This document shows, in pieces, positions 43,062 to 53,500 of a stretch of DNA of 64,000 nt; position 1 is the stretch's first letter, and each line of letters opens with the position of its first letter. Both the position numbers and the translations under genes were made by a program. The stretch comes from Hydrogenophaga sp. (lineage in GTDB: Bacteria > Pseudomonadota > Gammaproteobacteria > Burkholderiales > Burkholderiaceae_C): NCBI RefSeq assembly GCF_014773545.1, contig NZ_SDDV01000002.1, forward strand, positions 186,001 to 250,000, in the 5' to 3' direction. A model generated the notes under the pieces. It searched no databases. It was given only the letters and a program-made list of their open reading frames with translations, and had not been told where the DNA came from.

Positions 43062-43805
43062 ATGGCGGTCCGTCAATCTCTGCGTTTTTGGATCGTCAGC
43101 GCCGCCACCGTCCTGACCCTGGTGGTGACGGCGGCGCTGGGCGTCTGGCAACTGGATCGGGCAGCGCAGAAACTGGCCTTGCAGGAACAAATCGAGCAGC
43201 GCGCCGCGCTGCCGGCCTGGCACACGCCGGATTTGCTGCGGGCCGCCGACCCGACCCAGGGGCTGCACCGTCCGCTGCGGCTCAAAGGCCATTGGGTGCC
43301 GGCCAGCAGCGTGTTTCTGGACAACCGCCAGATGGAGGGTCGGGTCGGCTTCTTCCTCGTCACCGCCTTGCGGCTCGAAGGCAGCGAGCGTGCCGTGCTG
43401 GTGCAGCGCGGCTGGGTGCCGCGCGACTTCATGGACCGCAGCCGCCTGCCTGCCATAGACACCCCCGCCGGCTTGGTCGATATAGCGGGTCGGCTGGCCC
43501 CGGCGCCGGCCAAACTTTTTCAATTGGGTTCGGCAGACGCAGGGCCGATCCGGCAGAACCTCGACCCCGAGGCGTTTGCCCGCGAGACCGGGTTGAATGT
43601 GCTACACGTCTCGGTGTTGCAGACCGACGCCGCCGCCGACGGCCTGCGGCGCGACTGGCCGCGCGTGGCCAGCGACGTGCACAAGCACCACGGCTACGCC
43701 TTCCAGTGGTTCGGCCTGTGCGCCCTGACGGCTTTTTTGTACCTCTGGTTCCAAATCATCTCGCCTCGCCGCGAGCAGCTACGCCATGGCACAGCCCTCG
43801 GATGA
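43062..43805 (+). CDS. SURF1 family cytochrome oxidase biogenesis protein
   Basis: VTAALGVWQLDRAAQKLALQEQI; GHWVPASSVFLDNRQMEGRVGFFLVTALRL; HHGYAFQWFGLCAL. Confidence 0.93.
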   Translation: MAVRQSLRFWIVSAATVLTLVVTAALGVWQLDRAAQKLALQEQIEQRAALPAWHTPDLLRAADPTQGLHRPLRLKGHWVPASSVFLDNRQMEGRVGFFLVTALRLEGSERAVLVQRGWVPRDFMDRSRLPAIDTPAGLVDIAGRLAPAPAKLFQLGSADAGPIRQNLDPEAFARETGLNVLHVSVLQTDAAADGLRRDWPRVASDVHKHHGYAFQWFGLCALTAFLYLWFQIISPRREQLRHGTALG

Positions 43806-44466
43806 AGCACGCGTTCTGACTCTGCACAGTCTGCCCCAACCGGGTTCGTCCGGCCTGCCCGGTGCGGCCAGAACGCGCGCCGGGCGCTGGAAAATGCTGG
43901 CTTTGCTGCTGGTGTGTGCCGCGCCGGTGCTGGCCTCTTACTTCAGCTACCACGTGCTGCGGCCAGAAGGTCGGCGCAACTACGGCGAGCTGATCGTCCC
44001 GCTGCGGCCGCTGCCGGCCTTCAGTGGCAGCGCTGCGAATGGCCAGCAGGTGGCGCTGACGCAACTCAAAGACCAGTGGTTGCTCATCAGCGTGGCCGAC
44101 AGCGCTTGCGCTGCCGCCTGCCAACGCCATCTGCATCTGCAACGTCAATTGCGCGAAACCTTGGGCAAAGAGAAGGGGCGTCTGGACTGGGTCTGGCTGC
44201 GCACCGGCGCGGCCCCGCTGTCCGAGCCGCTGCAGCAAGCCACCGCCAGCGCCCAAGTGCTGCAGGTGGACGAGCAGGAGCTGGCCGGATGGTTGCAGCC
44301 AGCACCTGGCCAAGACTTGCCAGACCACCTCTACCTGGTCGATCCGCAGGGCAACTGGATGCTGCGCTTTCCGGCCCATCTCGATCCCCAGCGGGCCCGG
44401 CGCGACCTGCATCGGCTGTTGCGCGCCTCGTCGTTCTGGGATCAGCCTGGGCGACCACCCCCATGA
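43786..44466 (+). CDS. Membrane-anchored SCO-like thioredoxin-fold protein
   Basis: N-terminal TM, then ISVADSACAAACQRHLHLQRQLRETLG (CxxxC) and LPDHLYLVDPQGNWMLRF. Confidence 0.65.
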   Translation: MAQPSDEARVLTLHSLPQPGSSGLPGAARTRAGRWKMLALLLVCAAPVLASYFSYHVLRPEGRRNYGELIVPLRPLPAFSGSAANGQQVALTQLKDQWLLISVADSACAAACQRHLHLQRQLRETLGKEKGRLDWVWLRTGAAPLSEPLQQATASAQVLQVDEQELAGWLQPAPGQDLPDHLYLVDPQGNWMLRFPAHLDPQRARRDLHRLLRASSFWDQPGRPPP

Positions 44467-44515
44467 CCCAGACCAAGGCTTTGTTTTGCTGCCGCTCAAA
44501 CGATTTGTGAGGGAC

Positions 44516-44534
44516 GAAATTGGAATCTGACCCC
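44516..44534 (-). repeat. Dispersed GGGGTCAGATTCC-type repeat, copy B
   Basis: GAAATTGGAATCTGACCCC is the exact reverse complement of 53122-53140. Confidence 0.85.
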
Positions 44535-45734
44535 CATTACATTCAGCCGCTGCTTGACCTGGCGCCGCTCGCCCGCCTGATGCTGCTGGGTGTGCTGCTT
44601 GCGCTGCTGCCGCTGGTCTGGGTCTGGCTGCGCAGCCGCAGCGCCACACCCGCACATCGCCTGCGCGTGCTGACCCTGGTGACCTTGTTCCTCACTTTCG
44701 ATCTGGTGTTGTTCGGCGCTTTCACCCGCCTGAGCGATTCCGGTCTGGGTTGCCCGGATTGGCCAGGCTGCTATGGCAGCGTCAGCCCGTTGGGAGCGAG
44801 TGCCTCGATTGCCGCTGCGCAGGCGGCCCTGCCCAGCGGCCCGGTCACGTTCTCCAAGGCCTGGGTCGAGATGATTCACCGCTACTTTGCCACCACCGTG
44901 GGGGTGCTGATTCTGGTGCTGGCCAGTGTGAGCTGGCTTGAGCGGCGGCGGCTGGCGGTGTCGTTCTGGTGGCCGCTGCTGACCCTGGTCTGGGTTTGTG
45001 TGCAGGGCGCGTTTGGCGCCCTGACCGTAACCATGCAGTTGTTTCCCGCCATGGTTACGCTGCATCTGCTGGGCGGTCTGGCGCTGCTGGCCTTGCTGCG
45101 CGCGCAAGCGGTCGGTTACGCGCTGGCCGCGCCTGGGCGGCCGCAGTCGGCGCCGGTTGATCCGGGCACGCGTCGCGCCCTGTGGCTGGTATTTGCGCTG
45201 CTGTGGGTGCAGATTGCGCTGGGCGGCTGGGTCAGTACCAATAATGCAGTGCTGGTGTGCAGCGATTTCCCGACCTGCCAAGGCAGTTGGTGGCCGCCGA
45301 TGGACTTTCAGCACGGCTTTAGCCTGTGGCGAGAGCTCGGCATGACCGCCACGGGCGAGCTGTTGCCCTTTCCTGCGCTCACCGCCATTCATTACGTGCA
45401 CCGGCTGGCCGCTTATGTGCTGCTGGCGGCGCTGTTCTGGCTCGCTTGGCGCCTGTGGTTCGTGCCGGGCCTGCGCAACAGCGGGCGTGGCGTGCTGGCG
45501 CTGGCGCTGTGGCAGTTGTTCAGCGGTCTGAGCACCGTGGTGCTGGATTGGCCGCTGCTGGCGGCGCTGGCGCACACCGGTGGAGCGGCGGCACTCGTCA
45601 TTGTCCTGACCGGTGCCTTGTGCGTCAGCCAGCTGGCGCAGGCGCGCCAGCCGGACCGGCGCCTGCATTCTTTTGCCCCAACGGCCGTGCCGCCCGACGG
45701 CCCTGCCGCACAGCAGCCTACGCCTGTCTTATGA
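44520..45734 (+). CDS. ctaA: Heme A synthase (COX15/CtaA)
   Basis: [58 protein letters not shown]. Start is TTG 44520 or ATG 44580. Confidence 0.95.
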   Translation: MESDPHYIQPLLDLAPLARLMLLGVLLALLPLVWVWLRSRSATPAHRLRVLTLVTLFLTFDLVLFGAFTRLSDSGLGCPDWPGCYGSVSPLGASASIAAAQAALPSGPVTFSKAWVEMIHRYFATTVGVLILVLASVSWLERRRLAVSFWWPLLTLVWVCVQGAFGALTVTMQLFPAMVTLHLLGGLALLALLRAQAVGYALAAPGRPQSAPVDPGTRRALWLVFALLWVQIALGGWVSTNNAVLVCSDFPTCQGSWWPPMDFQHGFSLWRELGMTATGELLPFPALTAIHYVHRLAAYVLLAALFWLAWRLWFVPGLRNSGRGVLALALWQLFSGLSTVVLDWPLLAALAHTGGAAALVIVLTGALCVSQLAQARQPDRRLHSFAPTAVPPDGPAAQQPTPVL

Positions 45735-46639
45735 ATACCGCCACATCCACCCCTTGCGTCGTCGCGGCCCGGCCGTCCACCTGGCGTCAGTTCTACAGCC
45801 TGACCAAGCCGCGCGTGCTCCAGTTGATCGTTTTTTGTGCTGTGATCGGCATGGTGCTGGCGGTGCCGGGTGTGCCGAGTGGGGCGCAACTGCAACTGGC
45901 GCTCACGGCTGCGCTGGGTATCTGGCTGGTGGCGGCGGCCGCCGCCGCCTTCAATTGCGTGGTCGAGCAAAAAATAGACGCCCGCATGAGGCGCACCGCC
46001 TGGCGTCCCAGCGCCGCCGGAACGATCTCAAACGTCCGCACAATGGGTTTTTCAGCACTGCTGTGCGCCCTCGGATCGGCCATTCTGTACGTCTGGGTCA
46101 ATCCGCTGACCATGGTCTTGACTTTTGCCACCTTCGTCGGCTACGCGGTGGTCTACACCCTGATTCTCAAGCCGCTCACACCGCAGAACATCGTCATCGG
46201 CGGTGCCTCTGGAGCCATGCCGCCGCTGCTGGGCTGGACGGCCATGACTGGGGTGGTGGCGCCCGAGGCGCTGCTTCTGAGTCTGATCATTTTCCTCTGG
46301 ACACCACCGCATTTCTGGGCCTTGGCGCTGTACCGGGTGGAAGACTATCGCAAGGCCGGCCTGCCTATGCTGCCGGTCACGCACGGTTTGGCGTTCACAC
46401 GCTTGCAGATTTTTCTCTACACGCTGGTCTTGTTCGCGGCCTGCTTGCTGCCGTTCGTGCTGCGCATGAGCGGCTGGTTTTACCTGGCAGCGGCGTTGCT
46501 GCTGAGCGCAGGATTCAGCGCCCATGCCTTTGCCTTGTGGCGCCACGAATCGGACGCGTGGGCGCGCAAAACGTTTCGTTTTTCCCTGATTCACCTCTCG
46601 CTGTTGTTCGCCGCACTGCTGATTGATCATTACCTGTGA
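45731..46639 (+). CDS. ctaB: Heme O synthase / protoheme IX farnesyltransferase
   Basis: [67 protein letters not shown]. Confidence 0.97.
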   Translation: MNTATSTPCVVAARPSTWRQFYSLTKPRVLQLIVFCAVIGMVLAVPGVPSGAQLQLALTAALGIWLVAAAAAAFNCVVEQKIDARMRRTAWRPSAAGTISNVRTMGFSALLCALGSAILYVWVNPLTMVLTFATFVGYAVVYTLILKPLTPQNIVIGGASGAMPPLLGWTAMTGVVAPEALLLSLIIFLWTPPHFWALALYRVEDYRKAGLPMLPVTHGLAFTRLQIFLYTLVLFAACLLPFVLRMSGWFYLAAALLLSAGFSAHAFALWRHESDAWARKTFRFSLIHLSLLFAALLIDHYL

Positions 46640-46722
46640 GGCCGACGCCACAGGCGCTAAGATGAAGCGCGGCTTGTCTCATGGAGTTGCTTTCAAAAGT
46701 GGTATGCAGCAGGGGATCCGTC

Positions 46723-47160
46723 ATGTTCAAGAAAATTCTCGTTCCCACCGATGGCTCCGAACTGGCGGCCCGGGCCGCCGTCACCGCCGCTTGGCTGGCC
46801 AAAAACCAGCGTGCGCAGGTAGTTGGCCTGTACGTGATAGACCCGTTTCCCTACATAGGTATTGGCGACGCCTCATCGGTGGGTTTGCAGGCCTACCTGA
46901 GCGAGGCGCGCAGCCTGGCTGAGAAGGCGCTGGACGCGGTCGACCGGGTCTGCGCCGCCCAAGGGGTGGAATTTGCGGGCGACACCATCGAACGCAACGT
47001 GGTGCATGAGGGCATTCTGGAGACCACAGAAGCCGAAGGCTGCGACCTGATCGTGATGGGATCGCACGGCCGTCAAGGCTGGAAGGCCCTGGTGCTGGGC
47101 AGCGTGGCGCAAAACGTGCTGACGCACGCCAAAGTGCCGGTACTGATCGTCAAGTCCTGA
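46723..47160 (+). CDS. Universal stress protein UspA family
   Basis: MFKKILVPTDGSELAARA; DLIVMGSHGRQGWKALVLGSVAQNVLTHAKVPVLIV. Confidence 0.95.
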   Translation: MFKKILVPTDGSELAARAAVTAAWLAKNQRAQVVGLYVIDPFPYIGIGDASSVGLQAYLSEARSLAEKALDAVDRVCAAQGVEFAGDTIERNVVHEGILETTEAEGCDLIVMGSHGRQGWKALVLGSVAQNVLTHAKVPVLIVKS

Positions 47161-47277
47161 TGTGATCGACCGCTGATCGGTACCGACGCGCCGCTGATCG
47201 GCGCCTGAGGCAGCGTCTGAGCCGAATCAGCGTTCGGTCAAGATGCTTGACACCGGCGCTGGCTATAGTGCCTGCGC

Positions 47278-49029
47278 ATGAGAGAAAAAACAATAGGGCC
47301 AGCGCTTGTCGGCGCGTGGGCCGATCTGCGCTGTGGCCTGCGGGTGGTGGCTTGCTGTGCGGTTTTCACGCTGGCCGCCTGCGGTGGCGGTGGCGGCGCA
47401 GCGGCGCCGGGCGCGCCCACCGACTCCGGCACCGGCGGCAATTTGCCCGATGTGCCGACCAGCCAGCGTGATGCCGTTCGTCTGGCCGACCAGGCCAGCT
47501 TTGGGCCGACCGAGGAGCTGGTGGCAAGCATTCGCCGCCAGGGCGCGGCCAAGTGGATTTCGCAGCAAATGGCCGCTGCCCCGGTCTCGCGCTACAGCAG
47601 CGGTGGCAGCGCAGCGGTGCACCAGCACGGCAACGCAAACCCGGATTTCTGCGCCCATCAGGGCCCGACCTGCTGGCGCGATTACTACTCCAGCACGCCG
47701 CTGCTGTGGGACTTCTACCGCAACGCCGTGCAGAACCCGGACCAGTTGCGCCAGCGCGTGGCCTTTGCCTTGCAGCAAATCGTGGTGGTCTCCAATCTGG
47801 AGGTGACCGGCACCTATGGGCTGCGCAACTACCACAACATGCTGCTTGAGCAGTCGTTTGGCAACTACCGCGACTTGCTGCGCCAAGTGGCGCTGTCGCC
47901 GGTGATGGGCGAATATCTGAACAACGTCAACAACCACCGCAGCGCGCCGAATGAAAACTTCGTGCGCGAGTTGCTGCAATTGTTTGCCTTGGGCACCTGC
48001 GAGCTCAACCCCGATGGCACGCTCAGGGGCGGCGCTTGCCAGGCCACCTACAACAACGATGTCTTGCGCAACTACGTTTTTGCACTGACCGGCTGGACCT
48101 ACCCGCCAGGTGGCAACGCCGCTGGGGGCTGTTGGCCGCGTGGCAGCAACTGCCGTTTTTACCAGGGCGACATGGTGCCGCTGGCCGCTTTTCACGACAA
48201 CCAGCCGCGCACCCTGCTGTCCGGCGTGACGCTGCCGGCCAACCGCAGCGCGCCGCAGGCGCTGGAGGCGGTGCTCGATAGCCTGATGGCGCACCCCAAC
48301 ATAGGCCCCTTCGTCGGTCGGCAACTGATTCAGCACCTGGTCAGCAGCAACCCCAGCCCGGCCTATGTGCAGCGCGTGGCGCGGGCTTTCAATACCGGGC
48401 GCCATGAGGGCTTTGGCAGTGGCCGGCCAGGCGACATGAAGGCCACGGTGGCGGCGATTTTGCTCGACCCGCAGGCGCGCAACCCCGATCCGGATCGCAG
48501 CGCCGGGCGGCTGCGCGAGCCGGTGCAACTGTTTACCGGCGTGCTGCGCGCGCTGGGTGGCCGCACCGACGGCGACGCTCTGGGCTGGTGGTGGGGCCAA
48601 GAGCTGCGCCAGCACGTCTTCAGGCCGCCTTCGGTTTTCAATTTCTACCCGCCCGATTACCCCGTACCCGGCACCACCCTGCAGGGGCCGGCGTTTGGCA
48701 TCCACAACGCCAACACCGCCTTGCAGCGCATCAATTACCTGACTTATTTGCTGTTCTGGGGTGGCTCGAACCCGGATATTCGGGTGCCCAACGCGCTGGG
48801 CACACGGGTCGATTTGAGCGCGTTTTTGGCCGACGCCGCCGACCCGGCCCGGCTGGTCGACCGGCTCGCGCTGCTGGCGCTGGGCGAGCCGCTGCCTGCT
48901 GCTGCCCGCACGGCGGTGCTACAGGCCTTGGACGCCTTTCCGAGCGGCGACGCCGACTACCGCGCCAACCGGGTGCGCCAGGCCGCTTTTCTGGTCTTCG
49001 CGGCGCCGCAATACCATTTGATTCGTTGA
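47278..49029 (+). CDS. DUF1800 domain secreted protein
   Basis: Lipobox-like FTLAACGGG; RLADQASFGPTEELVASIRRQG; NENFVRELLQLFALGTCELNPDG; RPPSVFNFYPPDY. Confidence 0.92.
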   Translation: MREKTIGPALVGAWADLRCGLRVVACCAVFTLAACGGGGGAAAPGAPTDSGTGGNLPDVPTSQRDAVRLADQASFGPTEELVASIRRQGAAKWISQQMAAAPVSRYSSGGSAAVHQHGNANPDFCAHQGPTCWRDYYSSTPLLWDFYRNAVQNPDQLRQRVAFALQQIVVVSNLEVTGTYGLRNYHNMLLEQSFGNYRDLLRQVALSPVMGEYLNNVNNHRSAPNENFVRELLQLFALGTCELNPDGTLRGGACQATYNNDVLRNYVFALTGWTYPPGGNAAGGCWPRGSNCRFYQGDMVPLAAFHDNQPRTLLSGVTLPANRSAPQALEAVLDSLMAHPNIGPFVGRQLIQHLVSSNPSPAYVQRVARAFNTGRHEGFGSGRPGDMKATVAAILLDPQARNPDPDRSAGRLREPVQLFTGVLRALGGRTDGDALGWWWGQELRQHVFRPPSVFNFYPPDYPVPGTTLQGPAFGIHNANTALQRINYLTYLLFWGGSNPDIRVPNALGTRVDLSAFLADAADPARLVDRLALLALGEPLPAAARTAVLQALDAFPSGDADYRANRVRQAAFLVFAAPQYHLIR

Positions 49030-49038
49030 GGGGTCGCC

Positions 49039-50487
49039 ATGCAAAATATCCCTGACATGCAAGCGTGGCGGCTCAACCGCCGCCGCTGGTTGCAACTGAG
49101 CGGCGGCGGGCTGGCCAGCGCGGTTGGCGCCGTAGGGCTGTCGTCCCTGCTGCAAACCCCTGCGCAGGCGCAGGCGCAGCCCGGCTACAAGGCACTGGTG
49201 TGCGTGTTTTTGTACGGCGGCAACGACGGCATGAACACGGTGCTGCCGACCGACAACCTGCGCTACGCCGAGTACGCGCGGGTGCGTGCAGACCTGGCCT
49301 TGCCGCAGCACAGCCTGGTGCCCATCGACGGCACCGATCTGGGCTTGCACCCGGCGATGGCCGCGCTCGCCCCCATTTGTCAGGCGCGCAAACTGGCGCC
49401 AGTGCTCAACGTCGGCCCGCTGCATGAACCCCTGAGCAAGAGCGCGTACCGCAACGCCGCTGCAATGTCGCCGCTGATTCCCGACGGTTTGTTTTCGCAT
49501 TCCGACCAGCAGGTGCTGTGGGAGGCGGGCAGCGCGCGTGCGCATGCGCGCACCGGCTGGGGTGGTCGCGCCGCTCATGCCTTGGGTACTGCCAACCCGG
49601 TGATTGCGGTCGGCGGCAATGGCCGGCGCTTTGGTTTGTCCGAGACGCAAACGCCCTTGGTGCTGCCCGAGCCGGGCGGCATGTTTGGGCTGGAAGGGGT
49701 TGTCAATTCCACTTCGCTAGCGGCGCAGGCGCGCGCGACGGCCTTGACGGCCTTGTACGGGCAGCCGCACGACAACGTGTTGCTGCAAAGTTACGTTGCG
49801 CAGCAGAGCACGGCGCTCGAGGTGTCGGCCCGCCTGGGCGCGCTGGTGCGGCGGCGCCCGGGCGATCTGACAGGGGCGGCGATTGACCAGGCGTTTGCCC
49901 CCATCACCAGCGGCAACCAGATCAACACCGGCATTGGCCGTCAGCTCTATCAGGTGGCCAAGCTGGTCGAGGGGCGGCAGACGGTGCTGGGCGGGCAGCA
50001 GATATTTTTTGTCCAGCAAGGCGGCTACGACACGCACGCCAACCAGATCAGCGCCGCCAGCAGCACCGAAGGCACGCATGCCGATTTGCTCACGGCGCTG
50101 GCGCAAGCCATGGCCTGCTTTTACCAGGCCATGCAGGCCATAGGCATGGGCGAGAGCGTGACGCTGTTCACGCAAAGCGAGTTTGGCCGCACCTTTTTGC
50201 CCAACAGCAGCAAGGGCACCGACCACGGCTGGGGCAACCATCAGTTGGTGCTGGGCGCGGCGGTCCGGGGCGGCGTGGCGTATGGCAGCTATCCGCAACT
50301 GTCGCTGGGCGGCCCAGACGACGTCGGCGTCAACCACTGGGAGTTGCACGGGCGCTGGATACCGACCCTCAGCGTTGAGCAGTACGCCGCCACCTTGCTC
50401 GGCTGGCTGGGAGCCAGCAACACGCAGCTCGAAGCGGTCTTGCCCAGGCTGCGTTTTTTCACCCCACGCCAGATCGGCTTTGTTTGA
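49039..50487 (+). CDS. DUF1501 domain protein with Tat-like signal
   Basis: NRRRWLQLSGGGLASAVGAVGLSSL; CVFLYGGNDGMNTVLP; TQSEFGRTFLPNSSKGTDHGWGNHQLVLG. Confidence 0.93.
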   Translation: MQNIPDMQAWRLNRRRWLQLSGGGLASAVGAVGLSSLLQTPAQAQAQPGYKALVCVFLYGGNDGMNTVLPTDNLRYAEYARVRADLALPQHSLVPIDGTDLGLHPAMAALAPICQARKLAPVLNVGPLHEPLSKSAYRNAAAMSPLIPDGLFSHSDQQVLWEAGSARAHARTGWGGRAAHALGTANPVIAVGGNGRRFGLSETQTPLVLPEPGGMFGLEGVVNSTSLAAQARATALTALYGQPHDNVLLQSYVAQQSTALEVSARLGALVRRRPGDLTGAAIDQAFAPITSGNQINTGIGRQLYQVAKLVEGRQTVLGGQQIFFVQQGGYDTHANQISAASSTEGTHADLLTALAQAMACFYQAMQAIGMGESVTLFTQSEFGRTFLPNSSKGTDHGWGNHQLVLGAAVRGGVAYGSYPQLSLGGPDDVGVNHWELHGRWIPTLSVEQYAATLLGWLGASNTQLEAVLPRLRFFTPRQIGFV

Positions 50488-50548
50488 GTTTCTCCTGGGC
50501 CTGATGATCGCTCCGTAGAATGCGGGGCTGCCCCAGCGAAGCCCCTGC

Positions 50549-53500
50549 ATGTCCGACGCCGCCACCCCCGCCAATTCCAGCCCGGTCGCATCGACTGCCG
50601 CTGATCCGGGTCGGCAAAGCGCTGGCGGTGCGGGCCTGATCCGTATTCGGGGTGCGCGCCAGCACAACCTGAAAAACATCGACCTCGACATCCGCACCGG
50701 CGAGTTCACGGTCGTTACCGGCCCGAGCGGCTCGGGCAAATCGAGTCTGGTGTTTGACACCTTGTTCGCCGAAGGCCAGCGCCGCTACGTCGAAACCTTC
50801 AGCGCCTACGCGCGCCAGTTTCTCGACCGCATGGACAGGCCGGCAGTGGACCGGGTCGATTTCGTTCCGCCCGCGATTGCCATCGATCAGACCAACCCGG
50901 TGCGCAACTCGCGCTCGACGGTCGGCACCATGAGCGAGCTGAACGACCACCTCAAACTGCTGTTTGCGCGCGGCGCCGAGCTGTTCGACCGCGCCAGCGC
51001 GCTGCCGGTGCGGCACGACTCGCCGGCCTCGATTTACGCCGCATTGCAGCAGCGCAGCCAGGCCCAGGGCGACCCGCGCCTGGTGTTTACGTTTGCGGTG
51101 GAAGTGCCCGCTGGCAGCACGGCAGAAGAAATCGAGCAGTGGCTCTCGGCCAGCGGCTACACCCGGGTGCAGGCCAGGCGGCTGTTGCAGCGCGCGCCCT
51201 TGCCGTCGGACGCTGCGCCGTCTGGCAAGGCGGGCCGGGTCAAGCCCGGCACCGCAGCGCCGCCCACCATGACGGTGCACGTGCTAGACGTGGTGGCGGA
51301 CCGCTTGCGCCTGGGCAGTGCCGAGCCGGCGCGGGTGCTGGAAGCGATTGAAGTGGCGCTCAAGCGCGGCGCTGGCACGCTGCGGGTGGTTGCCGAGTCT
51401 GCTGCCAACGCCGAAGCACAGGTTTGGCTTTTTTCCACCGGCCTGCATTGTCCGCACAGCGACATTCGCTACGCCGAGCCGACGCCGTCGATGTTTTCCT
51501 TCAACTCGGCGCTGGGCGCGTGCGAAACCTGCCGCGGCTTTGGGCGCGTGATCGGGGTCGACTACGGGCTGGTGATCCCGAACGGCCACCTGAGCCTGCG
51601 CGCCGGCGCGGTCAAGGTGTTTCAGACCCCAGCCTGGCAGGAGTGTCAGGACGACTTGATGCGCCACGCCGAAGCGGCCGCCATCCCGCGCGACACGCCC
51701 TGGAACAAACTCACGCCCGAGCAGCAGCACTGGGTCAAGACCGGCGCGCCAGACTGGCGCGGCCAATGGAAGCAGCAGTGGTTTGGCATCGAGCGATTTT
51801 TCGAGTACCTGGAGAGCAAGGCCTACAAGATGCACATTCGTGTGCTCTTGTCCAAGTACCGCAGCTACACCGAATGCCCGAGCTGCGGCGGCGCGCGCTT
51901 GAAAACCGACAGCCTGCTCTGGCGTCTGGGCAATAAAGCGCAGGCCGACGCCGTGCTGGCGCCCGAGCAGCGATTCATGCCTGCGGGTGTGGCCTGGAGC
52001 CGGGCGCAACTGCAAGCCTTGCCCGGCTTGTGCCTGCACGACTTGATGCGTCTGCCGCTGGAGCGCTTGCGCCGTTTCTTTTCCAGCCTGGCCCCGCTGC
52101 CCCACAGCGCCGCTGCGGGGCAGCAGCAAGCGCTCAAGCTGCTGTTTGACGAAATCAACACCCGCATCCGCTACCTGTGCGAGGTCGGCATTGGCTACCT
52201 CACGCTGGATCGGCAAAGCCGAACCCTCTCGGGCGGCGAGGTGCAGCGCATCAACCTGACCACCGCCTTGGGCACGTCGCTGGTCAACACCTTGTTCGTG
52301 CTCGACGAGCCCAGCATCGGGCTGCATCCGCGCGACATGGCGCGCATCACCGCCGCCATGCTGCGGCTGCGCGACGCCGGCAACACCCTGGTGGTGGTGG
52401 AGCACGACCCGGCTGTGATGCTGGCCGCCGATCGGCTGATCGACATGGGGCCCGGGCCGGGCGAGCGCGGCGGCCAGATCGTTTTCGATGGCCCCCCCGA
52501 GGCGGTGCGCCACGCCGACACCCTGACCGGCGCCTACCTGGGCGCGCGCAAGCACGTCGGCATGGGCGTCAAGCGCCACGTCGGCCCGAACACACCGCGC
52601 CTGATTTTGCACGGCGTGCGCGCGCACAACCTGAAAAATCTGACGGTCGAATTTCCGTTGCAGCGCTTGGTTGTGCTGACCGGCGTATCGGGCTCGGGCA
52701 AGTCCAGCCTGCTGCAAGACGTGCTGGCACCGGCCCTGTGGCGCCACTTTGGCCAGCCGACCGACAGCCCGGGTGCTTTTGACCACCTGCTGGGTGCCGA
52801 GCAGTTGAGCGCGCTGGTGTTCGTCGACCAGTCACCGATCGGCAAAACCGCACGCTCAAGTCCGGTCAGTTACGTGGGCGCCTGGGACGCCATTCGCGCC
52901 TTGTTCGCTGGCACGCCGCTGGCGCGCCAGCGCGGCTACACGGCGACCAAGTTCAGCTTCAACAGCGGCGACGGCCGCTGCCCGAGCTGCAGCGGCAGCG
53001 GCTTCGAACACGTGGAAATGCAGTTCCTGAGCGACGTCTACCTGCGCTGCCCAGATTGCGACGGCAAACGCTACCGGCCCGAGATTCTGGAAGTGAAGAT
53101 CGAGAAAGCGGAGGAGAAATCGGGGTCAGATTCCAATTTCAAAGCCCACGCAGCCTTGTCGTCTGAATCGGGGTCTGACCCCGATTTTTTGGACCCCGAT
53201 TTTTTGGCGCTGCGGCCGTTGAATGTGGCCGACGTGCTCGACCTCACCGTGAGCGAGGCCGTGCGCTGGTTTGCCCATGAACGCGAGGTCGTTCGAGCGC
53301 TGCAGCCCATCGTCGACGTCGGGCTGGAGTACCTCAAGCTCGGCCAGCCTGTTCCCACCTTGTCAGGGGGCGAGGCGCAGCGCTTGAAGTTGGCTGGTTT
53401 TCTGGCCGAGGCGGCGCGCAAGGCCAGCGCCAGCCGGCAGCCGCTGGCGCGCAAAGGCACGCTGTTTTTGTTCGACGAACCGACCACCGGCCTGCACTTC

